The notes below the pieces were generated by a model. It was not told the origin of the DNA, did not search any database, and saw only the letters and a program-made list of their open reading frames with translations. From Aliiroseovarius salicola (GTDB taxonomy: Bacteria > Pseudomonadota > Alphaproteobacteria > Rhodobacterales > Rhodobacteraceae): a DNA stretch of 64,000 bases. The number at the start of each line of letters is the position of its first letter. The stretch's first letter is position 1. The DNA lies in NCBI RefSeq assembly GCF_027891095.1, contig NZ_JAQIIO010000008.1, forward strand, positions 62,001 through 126,000, read 5' to 3'. The position numbers and the translations under genes are program-made. Of this stretch, positions 48,749 through 56,941 are shown one piece after another.

Positions 48749-49420
48749 ATGGACCCGGATCATTATCGTGAACAGTTGAAATCCGAAGGGCGGGTCTGGC
48801 TTCGCAAGGCCCTGACTGAGGAAGAGCTGGAAGGCCTTCGAAATCTTTCAGTAATGGAGGGGCGACCCGGTGCGCGGATCGCTCATACCGATCCTCTTTT
48901 CCAAACTCTGCCCGACATGGGGTTTAATGAGCTGATCACTCAAACCTGGCCTAATATGCAACAGGTTCGGCTCCTGTCATTTGACAAAAGCAAAGAAGCA
49001 AACTGGGGTGTGCCCTGGCATCAGGATCGCATCATTGAGCTTGCCGAAAAAACACAGGTCCCCGGTTACACCAACTGGTCACAGAAGGCGGGCATCTGGC
49101 ATTGCGAACCACCGTTGGAACAGCTTGAAACTATGCTGTTTGTTCGTGTGCACCTTGATCGTAGCACGGTTGAAAACGGCGCGATGGAAATCGCCCTTGG
49201 CAGCCATCGCGAAGGTAAGGTTTCCTCTCCCCGGGCATCAGAAATCGCCGGAACCTATCCAACCGAAATAACAACTGCAGAAGCTGGGGACGTGCTTGTC
49301 CTCGCCATGTTGACCCTGCATCGATCTGGATCATCGGCAACTGCCAAAGAATCCAATGAGCGACGACGCACGTTACGAGTCGACTACGCACCGTTCGATC
49401 TGACCGATGGGCTAAACTGA
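48749..49420 (+). CDS. phytanoyl-CoA dioxygenase (PhyH) family protein
   Basis: A 223-residue Fe(II)/2-oxoglutarate-dependent dioxygenase-type protein: N-terminal helix region (YREQLKSEGRVWLRKAL), the metal site HQDR in VPWHQDRIIELAEK, GAMEIALGSHREGKV for the core strands and TLHRSGSSATAKESNERRR with the distal His and the 2-oxoglutarate Arg. The substrate is unknown; family members include ectoine and acyl hydroxylases. It follows DUF1489 with an 18-bp gap. Confidence 0.87.
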   Translation: MDPDHYREQLKSEGRVWLRKALTEEELEGLRNLSVMEGRPGARIAHTDPLFQTLPDMGFNELITQTWPNMQQVRLLSFDKSKEANWGVPWHQDRIIELAEKTQVPGYTNWSQKAGIWHCEPPLEQLETMLFVRVHLDRSTVENGAMEIALGSHREGKVSSPRASEIAGTYPTEITTAEAGDVLVLAMLTLHRSGSSATAKESNERRRTLRVDYAPFDLTDGLN

Positions 49421-49448
49421 GCCTGCTGAGTTCAGGCTTCTTGCAGTG

Positions 49449-49656
49449 GATAGACCTGTCACAGAATCGATTCTTTCCTCGGCTACCCTGTCCCTGCCCG
49501 CCGTTTCCCCTTCCTAACCGGCTTGCCCGTCCGGTCAGGATCCTCGCGGGCAAGTGCGTGCCGATCCATTCCACGTGGCATGCGCCCTCCCTCGGGGGTC
49601 GGTCCTTTCCCCGGGGGAGCTTTCCCCGCGCTCTAATGCTCTGGACAAGGTCTGTC
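49449..49656. ncRNA. candidate structured RNA or leader before the aminotransferase gene
   Basis: A 208-nt segment closed by complementary ends: GATAGACCTGTCACAGA on the left pairs with TCTGGACAAGGTCTGTC on the right with one bulge on each side. Inside are CTTGCCCG/CGGGCAAG (49522-49554), GCGTGCC/GGCATGC, and an 11-bp stem CTCCCTCGGGG/CCCCGGGGGAG with an 11-nt loop. The overall shape (long terminal stem, bubble, apical hairpins) resembles 6S-type RNAs, but sequence and neighbours do not prove that. The strand is undecided: it could be the aminotransferase leader or a free RNA on either strand. Confidence 0.4.
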
Positions 49657-49709
49657 GGGTCGCTAGGATCACCGCAACCTCTACCCTTCCCGATCAGAAG
49701 GATCCGGCC

Positions 49710-50585
49710 ATGGCGCTTGGCAGCAATATCCGCACCTATTTCAACGACAGCTGGCATGACGGGGATGTTCCGGTGATGAAGGCCGCCGATCATGGCAGCT
49801 GGCTGGGCAGCACGGTGTTTGATGGTGCGCGTTATGCCCATGGGCTGTCACCTGATCTGCGCGCCCATTGTGAAAGGGTGAACCGCTCGGCAGAGGCGCT
49901 GATGCTCACGCCAACCGTTTCCACTGAAGATATGGTCGAGATCGTACGCGAAGGCCTATCTGCCTATTCCCCGGACCAAGCCGTTTATATCCGCCCGATG
50001 TATTGGGGATTGGACAGTGGGGCGTTGGGGATTTTACCCGGGCAGAACGCCACCGGGTTTGCCATCAGTCTGGAAGAGGTGCCACTGGCGCCAGACACGG
50101 CCACAACCACCCTCACCACCACACGGTTTCGCCGCCCCGTGCTTGAAAGCGCGGTGGTGAATGCCAAGGCGGGGTGCCTCTACCCCAACAACGCCCGGAT
50201 GGTCGCAGAAGCGGTGTCGAAAGGGTATGGCAATGCGCTGGTGGCGGATGCTTTGGGAAATGTCGCGGAAAGTGCGTCCTCGAATGTGTTTATGGTCAGG
50301 GATGGCGAAGTCTTCACCCCGATTGCCAACGGCACCTTCCTTGCCGGCATCACCCGTGCGCGCCACATGAAGAACCTCCGGTCCGAGGGAGTCAAAATAC
50401 ATGAATGCACCCTTACCTTCGATGATTTCCGTGCGGCGGACGAGGTGTTCCTGACCGGCAACATGCATAAGATCACACCAGTGACCGAGTTTGATGGCAC
50501 CATGTATCAACTTGGCCCCGTTGCTCGCCGCGCGCGTGAACTTTACTGGGATTGGGCCCATTCCGATGATGGTCGTACCAGCTGA
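49710..50585 (+). CDS. class IV aminotransferase, branched-chain aminotransferase-like
   Basis: A 291-residue fold-type IV PLP enzyme. GSTVFDGARYAHG is the N-terminal substrate region, AVVNAKAGCLYPNNARMVAEA contains the PLP lysine, GNVAESASSNVFMVRDG is the Glu-anchored PLP loop and TFLAGITRARHM the phosphate-binding region. Branched-chain, D-amino acid and aminodeoxychorismate lyase members share these, so the exact reaction is open, with IlvE-like activity most likely. The gene follows a strongly structured 5' segment and overlaps the AbrB gene. Confidence 0.87.
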   Translation: MALGSNIRTYFNDSWHDGDVPVMKAADHGSWLGSTVFDGARYAHGLSPDLRAHCERVNRSAEALMLTPTVSTEDMVEIVREGLSAYSPDQAVYIRPMYWGLDSGALGILPGQNATGFAISLEEVPLAPDTATTTLTTTRFRRPVLESAVVNAKAGCLYPNNARMVAEAVSKGYGNALVADALGNVAESASSNVFMVRDGEVFTPIANGTFLAGITRARHMKNLRSEGVKIHECTLTFDDFRAADEVFLTGNMHKITPVTEFDGTMYQLGPVARRARELYWDWAHSDDGRTS

Positions 50586-51648
50586 TCTGCGCCAAACGGC
50601 GCTCACGATTTGCGTCGGTGCGGTAGGGGCGGCCTTTGCCTGGGCGATCAACATGCCGCTGGGTCTGCTGGCAGGCCCGGCATTGGCCGTGGCATTTGCC
50701 AGCGTGATGGGCATGAAAACCGCCATCGCCATGCCTCTGCGAAACGTAATCTTTGTGCTTGTGGGCATCGCAGTGGGGTCAATGGTCACGCCCACCAGCA
50801 TCGCCGCCATTGCACGCTGGCCGTTGGCTTTTGCCATTCTGGCCTGCCTGACCGCCGCAACACCGTTTGTCGGACAGCGCCTGCTCACCCGGCATATGGG
50901 GTTTTCCCGCACTGAAGGGTTCTTGTCAGCCGCGCCGGGACATCTGAGCCTTGTGGTTTCATTGGCAGACACGCTGAACATCGCGCTGACCCGACCTGCC
51001 TTGCTGGCATCGTTCAGGGTACTCGCAATCAGCCTGTTTGTCCCTTTGGCCGCCAGATTGTCAGGGTTGGAACTGGGCCCGGGTCTGCCGGTTGGGCGTG
51101 CCGTATCCTCATGGCCGATGATCGGGATCGAACTGGTGGCAGCGATTGCCATCGCGCCACTTCTCGCCAAGGCTAGGCTGCCCGCTCCGGTATTGCTTGC
51201 CGCCATGATCACGGCGGCGGCATTGCACTTGGGGGGAATTGTCGACGGCAATCTGCCGCCCTGGATAAGCCAGTCAGTATTGGTGCTAATGGGGTGCCTG
51301 ATCGGCACGCGCTTTGTCGGCATCCGCTGGCCAGAGCTGCGGCGCAACCTGATTGCCGGAGTGATCGTGGTCACGTTGACCACCGGGCTGGCCGCAATGG
51401 CAGCACTTCCCGCCGCATGGATCTCGGGCTTGCCGCTTCTGGACATATTGGTGGGATTTGCACCCGGAGGGCTGGAAACCATGGTGATCGTGGGCGTTGC
51501 AATGGGAGCTGACCCAAGTTTTGTGGCCACGGCACATGTGGTCCGGCTTGTCCTGCTGGCTTTGGTGATTACCACTTACGCCGCACATATTGCGCGGTCT
51601 GGACCTACGGAAAGCAATGGACAGGACCGCCCCCCTCGGGCAGACTGA
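50566..51648 (+). CDS. AbrB family membrane protein
   Basis: A 360-residue polytopic inner-membrane protein with two similar halves, each starting with a LGGPALAVAFASVMGM-like or VLLAAMITAAALHLGG segment followed by G-rich helices, as in the AbrB (formerly ammonia monooxygenase-like) transporter family. FVGFAPGGLETMVIVG and LSAAPGHLSLVVSLAD are the internal repeat equivalents. Function is unknown. It overlaps the aminotransferase by 20 bp, and an ATG one codon later (50569) is an alternative. Confidence 0.87.
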   Translation: MMVVPADLRQTALTICVGAVGAAFAWAINMPLGLLAGPALAVAFASVMGMKTAIAMPLRNVIFVLVGIAVGSMVTPTSIAAIARWPLAFAILACLTAATPFVGQRLLTRHMGFSRTEGFLSAAPGHLSLVVSLADTLNIALTRPALLASFRVLAISLFVPLAARLSGLELGPGLPVGRAVSSWPMIGIELVAAIAIAPLLAKARLPAPVLLAAMITAAALHLGGIVDGNLPPWISQSVLVLMGCLIGTRFVGIRWPELRRNLIAGVIVVTLTTGLAAMAALPAAWISGLPLLDILVGFAPGGLETMVIVGVAMGADPSFVATAHVVRLVLLALVITTYAAHIARSGPTESNGQDRPPRAD

Positions 51649-51697
51649 GCCCGTTTGAAGGCCCGTCCGCAGAGGGCGCGCCGCATAAGGGACCAAT

Positions 51698-52153
51698 ATG
51701 CGCAAGTTTCTCGTGATCCTCGACGACAGCCGCGAATGCCTGAACGCCATGCGCTTTGCCGCCATGCGCGCGGCCAATTCCGGGGGCGGCGTCGAAGTGC
51801 TCTCAATCATCCCGCCGGATGAGTTCAACCACTGGATCGGCGTCGGCAACATCATGCGCGAGGAAAGCCGCGAGCGGATCACCGTGCATTTCGAAGTATT
51901 CGCCAAATGGATGCGCGACCGGCAGGGTGTAGACCCGGAACTGGTCATTCGAGAGGGAGAAGTGGTGCCCGAGATCATGTCACAGATTCGTGAGGATCCG
52001 GATATCGGCGTTCTGGTCCTCGGCGCAGGATCCGGTAAATCCGGCCCTGGCCCTATCATCACCCAGATGATGCGCGCATCGGCGGAACTACCCGTCCCCA
52101 TGACCATCGTGCCCGGAGAAATGTCCAAAGACCGACTTGAAGAGATCACCTGA
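51698..52153 (+). CDS. universal stress protein (UspA family)
   Basis: A 151-residue Usp domain: RKFLVILDDSRECLNAMRFA at strand 1, a long helix with GVGNIMREESRERITVHFEVFAKW, and DIGVLVLGAGSGKSGPGPIITQMM as a variant of the ATP-binding G-x2-G-x9-G loop. Its close position (49 bp) behind the AbrB gene and orientation suggest co-transcription. A pair of dispersed repeats follows. Confidence 0.9.
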   Translation: MRKFLVILDDSRECLNAMRFAAMRAANSGGGVEVLSIIPPDEFNHWIGVGNIMREESRERITVHFEVFAKWMRDRQGVDPELVIREGEVVPEIMSQIREDPDIGVLVLGAGSGKSGPGPIITQMMRASAELPVPMTIVPGEMSKDRLEEIT

Positions 52154-52228
52154 TCCGAACCATGAAATACTCCCGCGCCTTTTCTCCCTTTGGTCGACAG
52201 GCTTGGGCGCGGCGCAGCTTGTGAGCCT

Positions 52229-52289
52229 TGAGGGGCGCTGCCCCTCGCCTCGAAGAGGCTCACCCCGAGATATTTGAGGCAAGAAAAAA
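52229..52289 (+). repeat. dispersed intergenic palindromic repeat, copy e
   Basis: GAGGGGC-gct-GCCCCTC, GCCTCgaaGAGGC, then CACCCCGAGATATTTGAGGCAAGA. Nearly identical to copy a. It lies 75 bp after the stress-protein stop codon. Confidence 0.88.
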
Positions 52290-52310
52290 GCAGATTTCCT
52301 TGCATTTTCA

Positions 52311-52380
52311 TTGCCGGAAATACCTTAGGGTGAATGCGCACAGCGCAGAGGGGCAAAGCCCCTGCCGAGCAAAGCGAGGC
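52311..52380 (-). repeat. dispersed intergenic palindromic repeat, copy f
   Basis: Inverted copy: on the minus strand GCCTCGCTTTGC..., AGGGGCtttGCCCCT, TCACCCTAAGGTATTTCCGGCAA. With copy e it forms a large inverted pair 20 bp apart. Together they fill most of the 370-bp gap before the Nfu gene. Confidence 0.82.
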
Positions 52381-52526
52381 CACCGTGAGCGCGACGAAGC
52401 GCAGCGGATGTCACCCGTTTCATTCCCCAACCTTGACAGTTGCCCCCCTCAGGCGCATATCAATCCCAACTAAAACGTTTTGGATAAAGCCCGATGGCTG
52501 ACCAAAACGCTTCCAGAAGGTGCGCC

Positions 52527-53090
52527 ATGTTTATCCAAACCGAATCCACGCCAAACCCCGCTACGTTGAAATTCCTGCCCGGACAGGACGTGCTGGGAAC
52601 GGGCACCGCCGACTTCCCGTCGAAGGACGCCGCAGACGCTTCGCCGCTTGCCACCCGCATTTTTGCAGTCAACGGCGTGACGGGCGTTTTCTTCGGTGCA
52701 GATTTTGTCACCGTAACCAAGGCGGATGAGGTTGAGTGGGATCATGTGAAACCGGCAATTCTCGGCGCAATCATGGAACATTTCCAGTCCGGCGCGCCCG
52801 TCATGGCGGCCGACGGCATCGCGGCCTCTGGTCACGCGGAACACACTGGGGAGAACAGCGAGATCGTGGAGCAGATCAAGGAACTGCTGGACACCCGCGT
52901 GCGCCCTGCCGTGGCGCAGGACGGGGGCGACATCACGTTCCACGGCTTTGATCGCGGCATCGTCTATCTACACATGCAAGGCGCATGTGCTGGTTGCCCC
53001 TCATCGACGCTGACCCTGAAGATGGGGATCGAAAACCTGCTGAAACACTACATCCCGGAAGTGGTTGAGGTGCGCCCTGTTGCAGCCTGA
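52527..53090 (+). CDS. NifU-like Fe-S cluster scaffold (Nfu type)
   Basis: A 187-residue protein with an N-terminal Nfu_N domain (MFIQTESTPNPATLKFLPG) and a C-terminal NifU domain (IKELLDTRVRPAVAQDGGDI...MQGACAGCPSSTLTLK) whose CxxC binds a transferable Fe-S cluster. Nfu proteins pass clusters from the SUF/ISC machinery to target enzymes. The start at 52527 has AGAAGG upstream and matches the family N-terminus. The tsaB gene begins inside its 3' end. Confidence 0.95.
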   Translation: MFIQTESTPNPATLKFLPGQDVLGTGTADFPSKDAADASPLATRIFAVNGVTGVFFGADFVTVTKADEVEWDHVKPAILGAIMEHFQSGAPVMAADGIAASGHAEHTGENSEIVEQIKELLDTRVRPAVAQDGGDITFHGFDRGIVYLHMQGACAGCPSSTLTLKMGIENLLKHYIPEVVEVRPVAA

Positions 53091-53739
53091 CCCCATCATT
53101 CTGGCATTTGACACATCGGCCGCGCATTGCGCGGCCGCTTTGCTGCGCGGGGATGAGATTGTCGCGCTTCGCCACGAGGAGATGGCAAAAGGACAGGCTG
53201 AACGGTTGATGCCCTTGCTGGAAGAGGTGCTGGCCGAGGGGGGGGCATCATGGTCCGATCTTGACGCGATTGGCGTTGGAGTTGGCCCCGGCAATTTCAC
53301 CGGTATCCGCATTTCGGTGTCCGCTGCACGTGGGCTGGCCCTGTCGCTGGGCATTCCAGCCATTGGCGTATCGACCCTTGAGGCCCTGGCTTTTGGTGTT
53401 GATACCACGATCCTGTGCAGCGTGGATGCCCGCCGCGAGATGCTCTACACACAGGCTTTCAATGATGGCACAGCCTCTTCCCCGATACTGACCAGCTTCG
53501 ATGACATCCCCCTGCCCAACCCAAAGGCAGAAGCAAATGTGGTTGGGCACCGCGCTGGAGAAATTGCCAATCGGACCGGAGGGCAGGTTGTCGCCGCTGC
53601 ATTTCCATTCACAGAAGCCATAGCCCGCAAAACCAAGGCACGTATGCACAATGTGCAGCTACCCCGTCCTGCCCCCCTTTACATACGCACGGCGGACGCC
53701 GCCCCACCGCGCGATCCGGCCCCCGTCATTCTGGATTGA
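53080..53739 (+). CDS. tsaB: tRNA threonylcarbamoyladenosine biosynthesis protein TsaB
   Basis: A 219-residue protein with the TsaB/YeaZ features: IILAFDTSAAHCAAALL at the N-terminal ASKHA strand, GPGNFTGIRISVSAARGLALSLG as the diagnostic loop, and LCSVDARREMLYTQAF. With TsaC, TsaD and TsaE it makes t6A37 on ANN-decoding tRNAs. A TTG start at 53080 is supported by GAGGTG at proper spacing and by the family N-terminus; it overlaps the Nfu gene by 11 bp. Confidence 0.93.
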   Translation: MQPDPIILAFDTSAAHCAAALLRGDEIVALRHEEMAKGQAERLMPLLEEVLAEGGASWSDLDAIGVGVGPGNFTGIRISVSAARGLALSLGIPAIGVSTLEALAFGVDTTILCSVDARREMLYTQAFNDGTASSPILTSFDDIPLPNPKAEANVVGHRAGEIANRTGGQVVAAAFPFTEAIARKTKARMHNVQLPRPAPLYIRTADAAPPRDPAPVILD

Positions 53740-53741
53740 TC

Positions 53742-54164
53742 ATGATCGATCCCGACGCCCTTGCCCGGATCCATGCCGCGAGCTTTGACAATGCTCGTGG
53801 TTGGAGCGAGGCGGAATTCGCTGATCTCCTCTCGTCGCAATTTGTGTTTGCAGAGGTTGCAGAACACGGTTTTGCACTAGGACGCGAAATCGCAGGGGAA
53901 AGCGAACTCCTGACCATCGCTGTGCTGCCCGAAGCACGCGGGGATGGTTTGGGCCGGGATCTACTCAGGCGGTTCGAGGCGACAAGTGCTGCGCGCGGAG
54001 CAGGGCTTCTTTTTCTGGAAGTCGCCGCCGACAACATCCCCGGCCTGTCATTATACCGCAATTCAGGGTGGAACGAATCCGGCCAACGGGTCGGTTATTA
54101 TGCCCGCCCGGATGGTTCAAAGCAGGATGCGATCCTGATGCAAAAGCACCTGACTTTAGGTTAA
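53742..54164 (+). CDS. rimI: ribosomal-protein-alanine N-acetyltransferase
   Basis: A 140-residue GNAT enzyme: MIDPDALARIHAASFDNARGW at the N-terminus, LLTIAVLPEARGDGLGRDLL as the acetyl-CoA motif A, EVAADNIPGLSLYRNSGW as motif B with the Tyr-x-x-x-Gly-Trp, typical of RimI, which acetylates the N-terminal Ala of ribosomal protein S18. It follows tsaB by 2 bp, the common tsaB-rimI arrangement. The 5' residues seen are shorter than in some relatives. Confidence 0.9.
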   Translation: MIDPDALARIHAASFDNARGWSEAEFADLLSSQFVFAEVAEHGFALGREIAGESELLTIAVLPEARGDGLGRDLLRRFEATSAARGAGLLFLEVAADNIPGLSLYRNSGWNESGQRVGYYARPDGSKQDAILMQKHLTLG

Positions 54165-54284
54165 GCACCCTAAAAAACGGGTAGAATGCGCTTTGTTGAC
54201 AACTTATTATTGACCCTCCCCTTGCCCTCTGACCAAAATCCCGGATGATCTTTCGCGAGCGATAGCATCGCCGTATAAATGGGA

Positions 54285-54318
54285 ATCATACCAGATGGTC
54301 AAATTTGGACCCTCAGGT
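54285..54318 (+). promoter_or_regulatory. near-palindrome upstream of the nucleoside transporter operon
   Basis: GGTC-AAATTT-GGACC (54297-54311), an imperfect 15-bp palindrome, lies about 35 bp before the start of the binding-protein gene, where a repressor of nucleoside uptake could bind. No known regulator motif is matched with certainty. Confidence 0.35.
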
Positions 54319-54347
54319 CCCAAACAACAATAAAACGGGAGAACCAC

Positions 54348-55355
54348 ATGACCCTGATGAAGAACCTTCTTGGCGCTGCTGCCGCAGTTGCCGTGACCGC
54401 CGGTGCTGCGTTAGCTGATCCGGCCGTCATCTTCGACCTGGGCGGTAAATTCGACAAATCCTTTAACGAAGCGGCCTATAACGGCGCCAAGCGTTGGGCG
54501 GACGAAACCGGCGGCAAGTATTTGGAAATCGAATTGCAGTCCGAAGCACAGCGAGAGCAGGCCCTGCGTCGCTTTGCCGAAGCGGGCGCCAGCCCGATCG
54601 TGACCACCGGTTTTGCCATGGCTGACCCGGTTGCCAATGTATCTGCCGATTACCCGGACACTAAATTTGTCAACATCGACGGTTTCCTGCCGGAAATCCC
54701 CTCGAACGTTCAGATGATCGCCTTTGAAGAGCATCAGGGCAGCTATCTGGTCGGTGTTCTGGCGGCCATGGCCTCGAAATCTGGCACGGTTGGTTTTATT
54801 GGCGGCATGGATGTTCCGCTGATCCGTCACTTCGCCTGTGGCTATGCCCAGGGCGCGCTGGCAACCAATCCGGGCATCAAAATCGTCGCCAATATGACCG
54901 GCAACACGCCGACCGCCTGGAATGACCCGGTACGCGGTGGCGAGCTTGCCAAGGCACAGATCGCGCAAGGTGCTGACGTGGTTTATGCCGCGGCTGGCGG
55001 CACCGGTATTGGGGTTCTGCAAGCGACTGCTGACGCCGATGGCGTTCTGTCGATCGGTGTGGATTCAAACCAGAACCACCTGCATCCGGGCAAGGTACTG
55101 ACCTCGATGCTGAAACGTGTGGATGTGGCTGTTTATGAAGCCATGAAAGCAGGCGGCGATCTTGAAACCGGCATCCAGGTCCGTCTTGGTCTGGCCGAAG
55201 AAGGTGTAGGCTATGCTCTTGACGACAACAATGCGTCGTTGGTTTCGGGTGATATGGAAGCCGCAGCAGAAGATGCGAAAGCCAAAATCATCGCAGGCGA
55301 CATCGACGTGGTGGCCTACTACACCAATGACAGCTGCCCGGTGCTTGATTTCTGA
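54348..55355 (+). CDS. BMP family nucleoside-binding lipoprotein-like periplasmic protein
   Basis: A 335-residue periplasmic binding protein of the BMP/PnrA family: signal peptide (LLGAAAAVAVTAGAALA), then VIFDLGGKFDKSFNEAAYNGAKRWADE, the family opening, and GAASPIVTTGFAM...DVVYAAAGGTGIGVLQ around the ligand cleft. Family members bind purine nucleosides. There is no lipobox Cys, so it is probably soluble. It heads the ABC operon; CGGGAG precedes the ATG at 54348. Confidence 0.93.
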   Translation: MTLMKNLLGAAAAVAVTAGAALADPAVIFDLGGKFDKSFNEAAYNGAKRWADETGGKYLEIELQSEAQREQALRRFAEAGASPIVTTGFAMADPVANVSADYPDTKFVNIDGFLPEIPSNVQMIAFEEHQGSYLVGVLAAMASKSGTVGFIGGMDVPLIRHFACGYAQGALATNPGIKIVANMTGNTPTAWNDPVRGGELAKAQIAQGADVVYAAAGGTGIGVLQATADADGVLSIGVDSNQNHLHPGKVLTSMLKRVDVAVYEAMKAGGDLETGIQVRLGLAEEGVGYALDDNNASLVSGDMEAAAEDAKAKIIAGDIDVVAYYTNDSCPVLDF

Positions 55356-55357
55356 TC

Positions 55358-56941
55358 ATGACTGAGCATCAAAACGGAACGGGGCAGCAGTCTTCTGCTG
55401 CCCCAGCCATTGAACTGCGCGGGATTTCCAAGGCGTTTGGGCCGGTGCAGGCGAACAAGGACATCTCGATTTCCGTCCAGCCCGGCACGATCCATGGGAT
55501 CATCGGGGAAAATGGCGCGGGCAAATCAACGCTGATGTCCATCCTTTACGGTTTCTACAAGGCCGATGAGGGGCAGGTTTTCATCAACGGGCAGGAAACT
55601 CAGATCCCCGACAGCCAGGCCGCCATTCGCGCCGGCATCGGGATGGTGTTTCAGCATTTCAAGCTGGTCGAGAATTTCTCGGTGCTTGAGAATGTGATCC
55701 TTGGGGTGGAAGAAGGTGCCCTTTTGCGGCCCTCCCTTGCCAAGGCGCGTAAGGAACTCAAGGCGCTGGCTGAAGAATACGAGCTGCGGGTCGATCCCGA
55801 TGCCCTGATCGAAGATTTGGGCGTGGGCAAACAGCAGCGGGTTGAGATTCTCAAAGCGCTCTATCGTCAGGCCGACATTCTCATCCTCGACGAACCCACC
55901 GGGGTTCTGACTCCCGCCGAGGCGGATCACCTGTTCCGCATCCTCGACGGGCTGCGCGCACAGGGTAAGACAATCATCCTGATCACCCACAAGCTGCGCG
56001 AGATCATGGAATATACTGACACCGTGTCAGTGATGCGGCGCGGCCAGATGACCGATACGGTCAAGACAAAAGACACCAGCCCAGAGAAACTGGCCGAGCT
56101 GATGGTGGGCCGCAAGGTTCTGTTGTCCGTGGATAAAGTGCCAGCCAAACCGGGTGAAAACGTGCTGGAGATCGAGAACCTGCGCGTCATCGACGACCAA
56201 GGTGTCGAACGCGTGAAGGGGATCGACCTCAATGTCCGCGCAGGCGAAATCCTCGGAATTGCGGGTGTGTCCGGCAACGGTCAATCCGAGCTGATGGAAG
56301 TCCTTGGAGGCTATGCGCAAGCGACTGGATCTGTGCGCCTTAAAGGCCAGGAGCTGGATCTGACCGGCAAGAAATCCGACGCGCGCTCGCGCCGTGAACG
56401 CGGTATCGCCCACGTGCCCGAAGATCGCCAGAGCCGCGGTTTGATCATGGAGTTTCCCGCTTGGCAAAACATGATCTTTGGCTATCACAACGACCCGGAA
56501 ATCCAGAAGAACGCTCTTTTGATGGATAACTCCAAAATGGTCGAGATCACGCAGGACAAGATGGACCGGTTCGACGTGCGCCCGCCGCATCCGCACCTCG
56601 CCGCCAAAAGCTTTTCCGGCGGCAACCAGCAAAAGATCATTGTCGCCCGTGAGATCGAGCGCAATCCCGATCTGCTGATCGTGGGCCAACCCACCCGTGG
56701 TGTGGATATTGGTGCGATCGAATTCATCCACAAACAGATCGTCGCGCTGCGTGATCAGGGCAAGGCGATCTTGCTGGTGTCCGTTGAACTGGAAGAGATC
56801 CTGTCTCTCTCCGACCGTATTGCCGTGATGTTTGACGGTCATATCATGGGGGAACGCATGCCTGCCGACACCAATGAACAAGAGCTTGGCCTGCTGATGG
56901 CTGGGGAAAATGGATCGGGCGAAAACGGGGGGCAAGCGTGA
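55358..56941 (+). CDS. nucleoside ABC transporter ATP-binding protein (two ATPase domains)
   Basis: A 527-residue fused double ATPase of the sugar/nucleoside (RbsA/YufO-like) type. The first half has Walker A GENGAGKSTLMSI, GVGKQQRVEILKAL and ILILDEPTG. The second half has GVSGNGQSELMEV in the Walker A place, lacking the GKST core, so it is degenerate, but keeps FSGGNQQKIIVAREI as signature. It powers the importer; the start lies 2 bp after the binding-protein gene stop, and it overlaps the next permease gene. Confidence 0.93.
   Translation: MTEHQNGTGQQSSAAPAIELRGISKAFGPVQANKDISISVQPGTIHGIIGENGAGKSTLMSILYGFYKADEGQVFINGQETQIPDSQAAIRAGIGMVFQHFKLVENFSVLENVILGVEEGALLRPSLAKARKELKALAEEYELRVDPDALIEDLGVGKQQRVEILKALYRQADILILDEPTGVLTPAEADHLFRILDGLRAQGKTIILITHKLREIMEYTDTVSVMRRGQMTDTVKTKDTSPEKLAELMVGRKVLLSVDKVPAKPGENVLEIENLRVIDDQGVERVKGIDLNVRAGEILGIAGVSGNGQSELMEVLGGYAQATGSVRLKGQELDLTGKKSDARSRRERGIAHVPEDRQSRGLIMEFPAWQNMIFGYHNDPEIQKNALLMDNSKMVEITQDKMDRFDVRPPHPHLAAKSFSGGNQQKIIVAREIERNPDLLIVGQPTRGVDIGAIEFIHKQIVALRDQGKAILLVSVELEEILSLSDRIAVMFDGHIMGERMPADTNEQELGLLMAGENGSGENGGQA

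Noticed and set aside
49449..49656. Calling the structured element a 6S RNA, RNase P RNA or SRP RNA outright.
   Set aside because: Conserved sequence blocks of RNase P and SRP RNA are missing, and the 6S resemblance is only in overall shape without known sequence or synteny support.
50034..51575. A 513-codon minus-strand open frame opposite the aminotransferase and AbrB genes.
   Set aside because: Low-complexity Ala/Pro/Ser/Arg/Thr composition typical of a shadow frame; the opposite strand encodes recognisable families.
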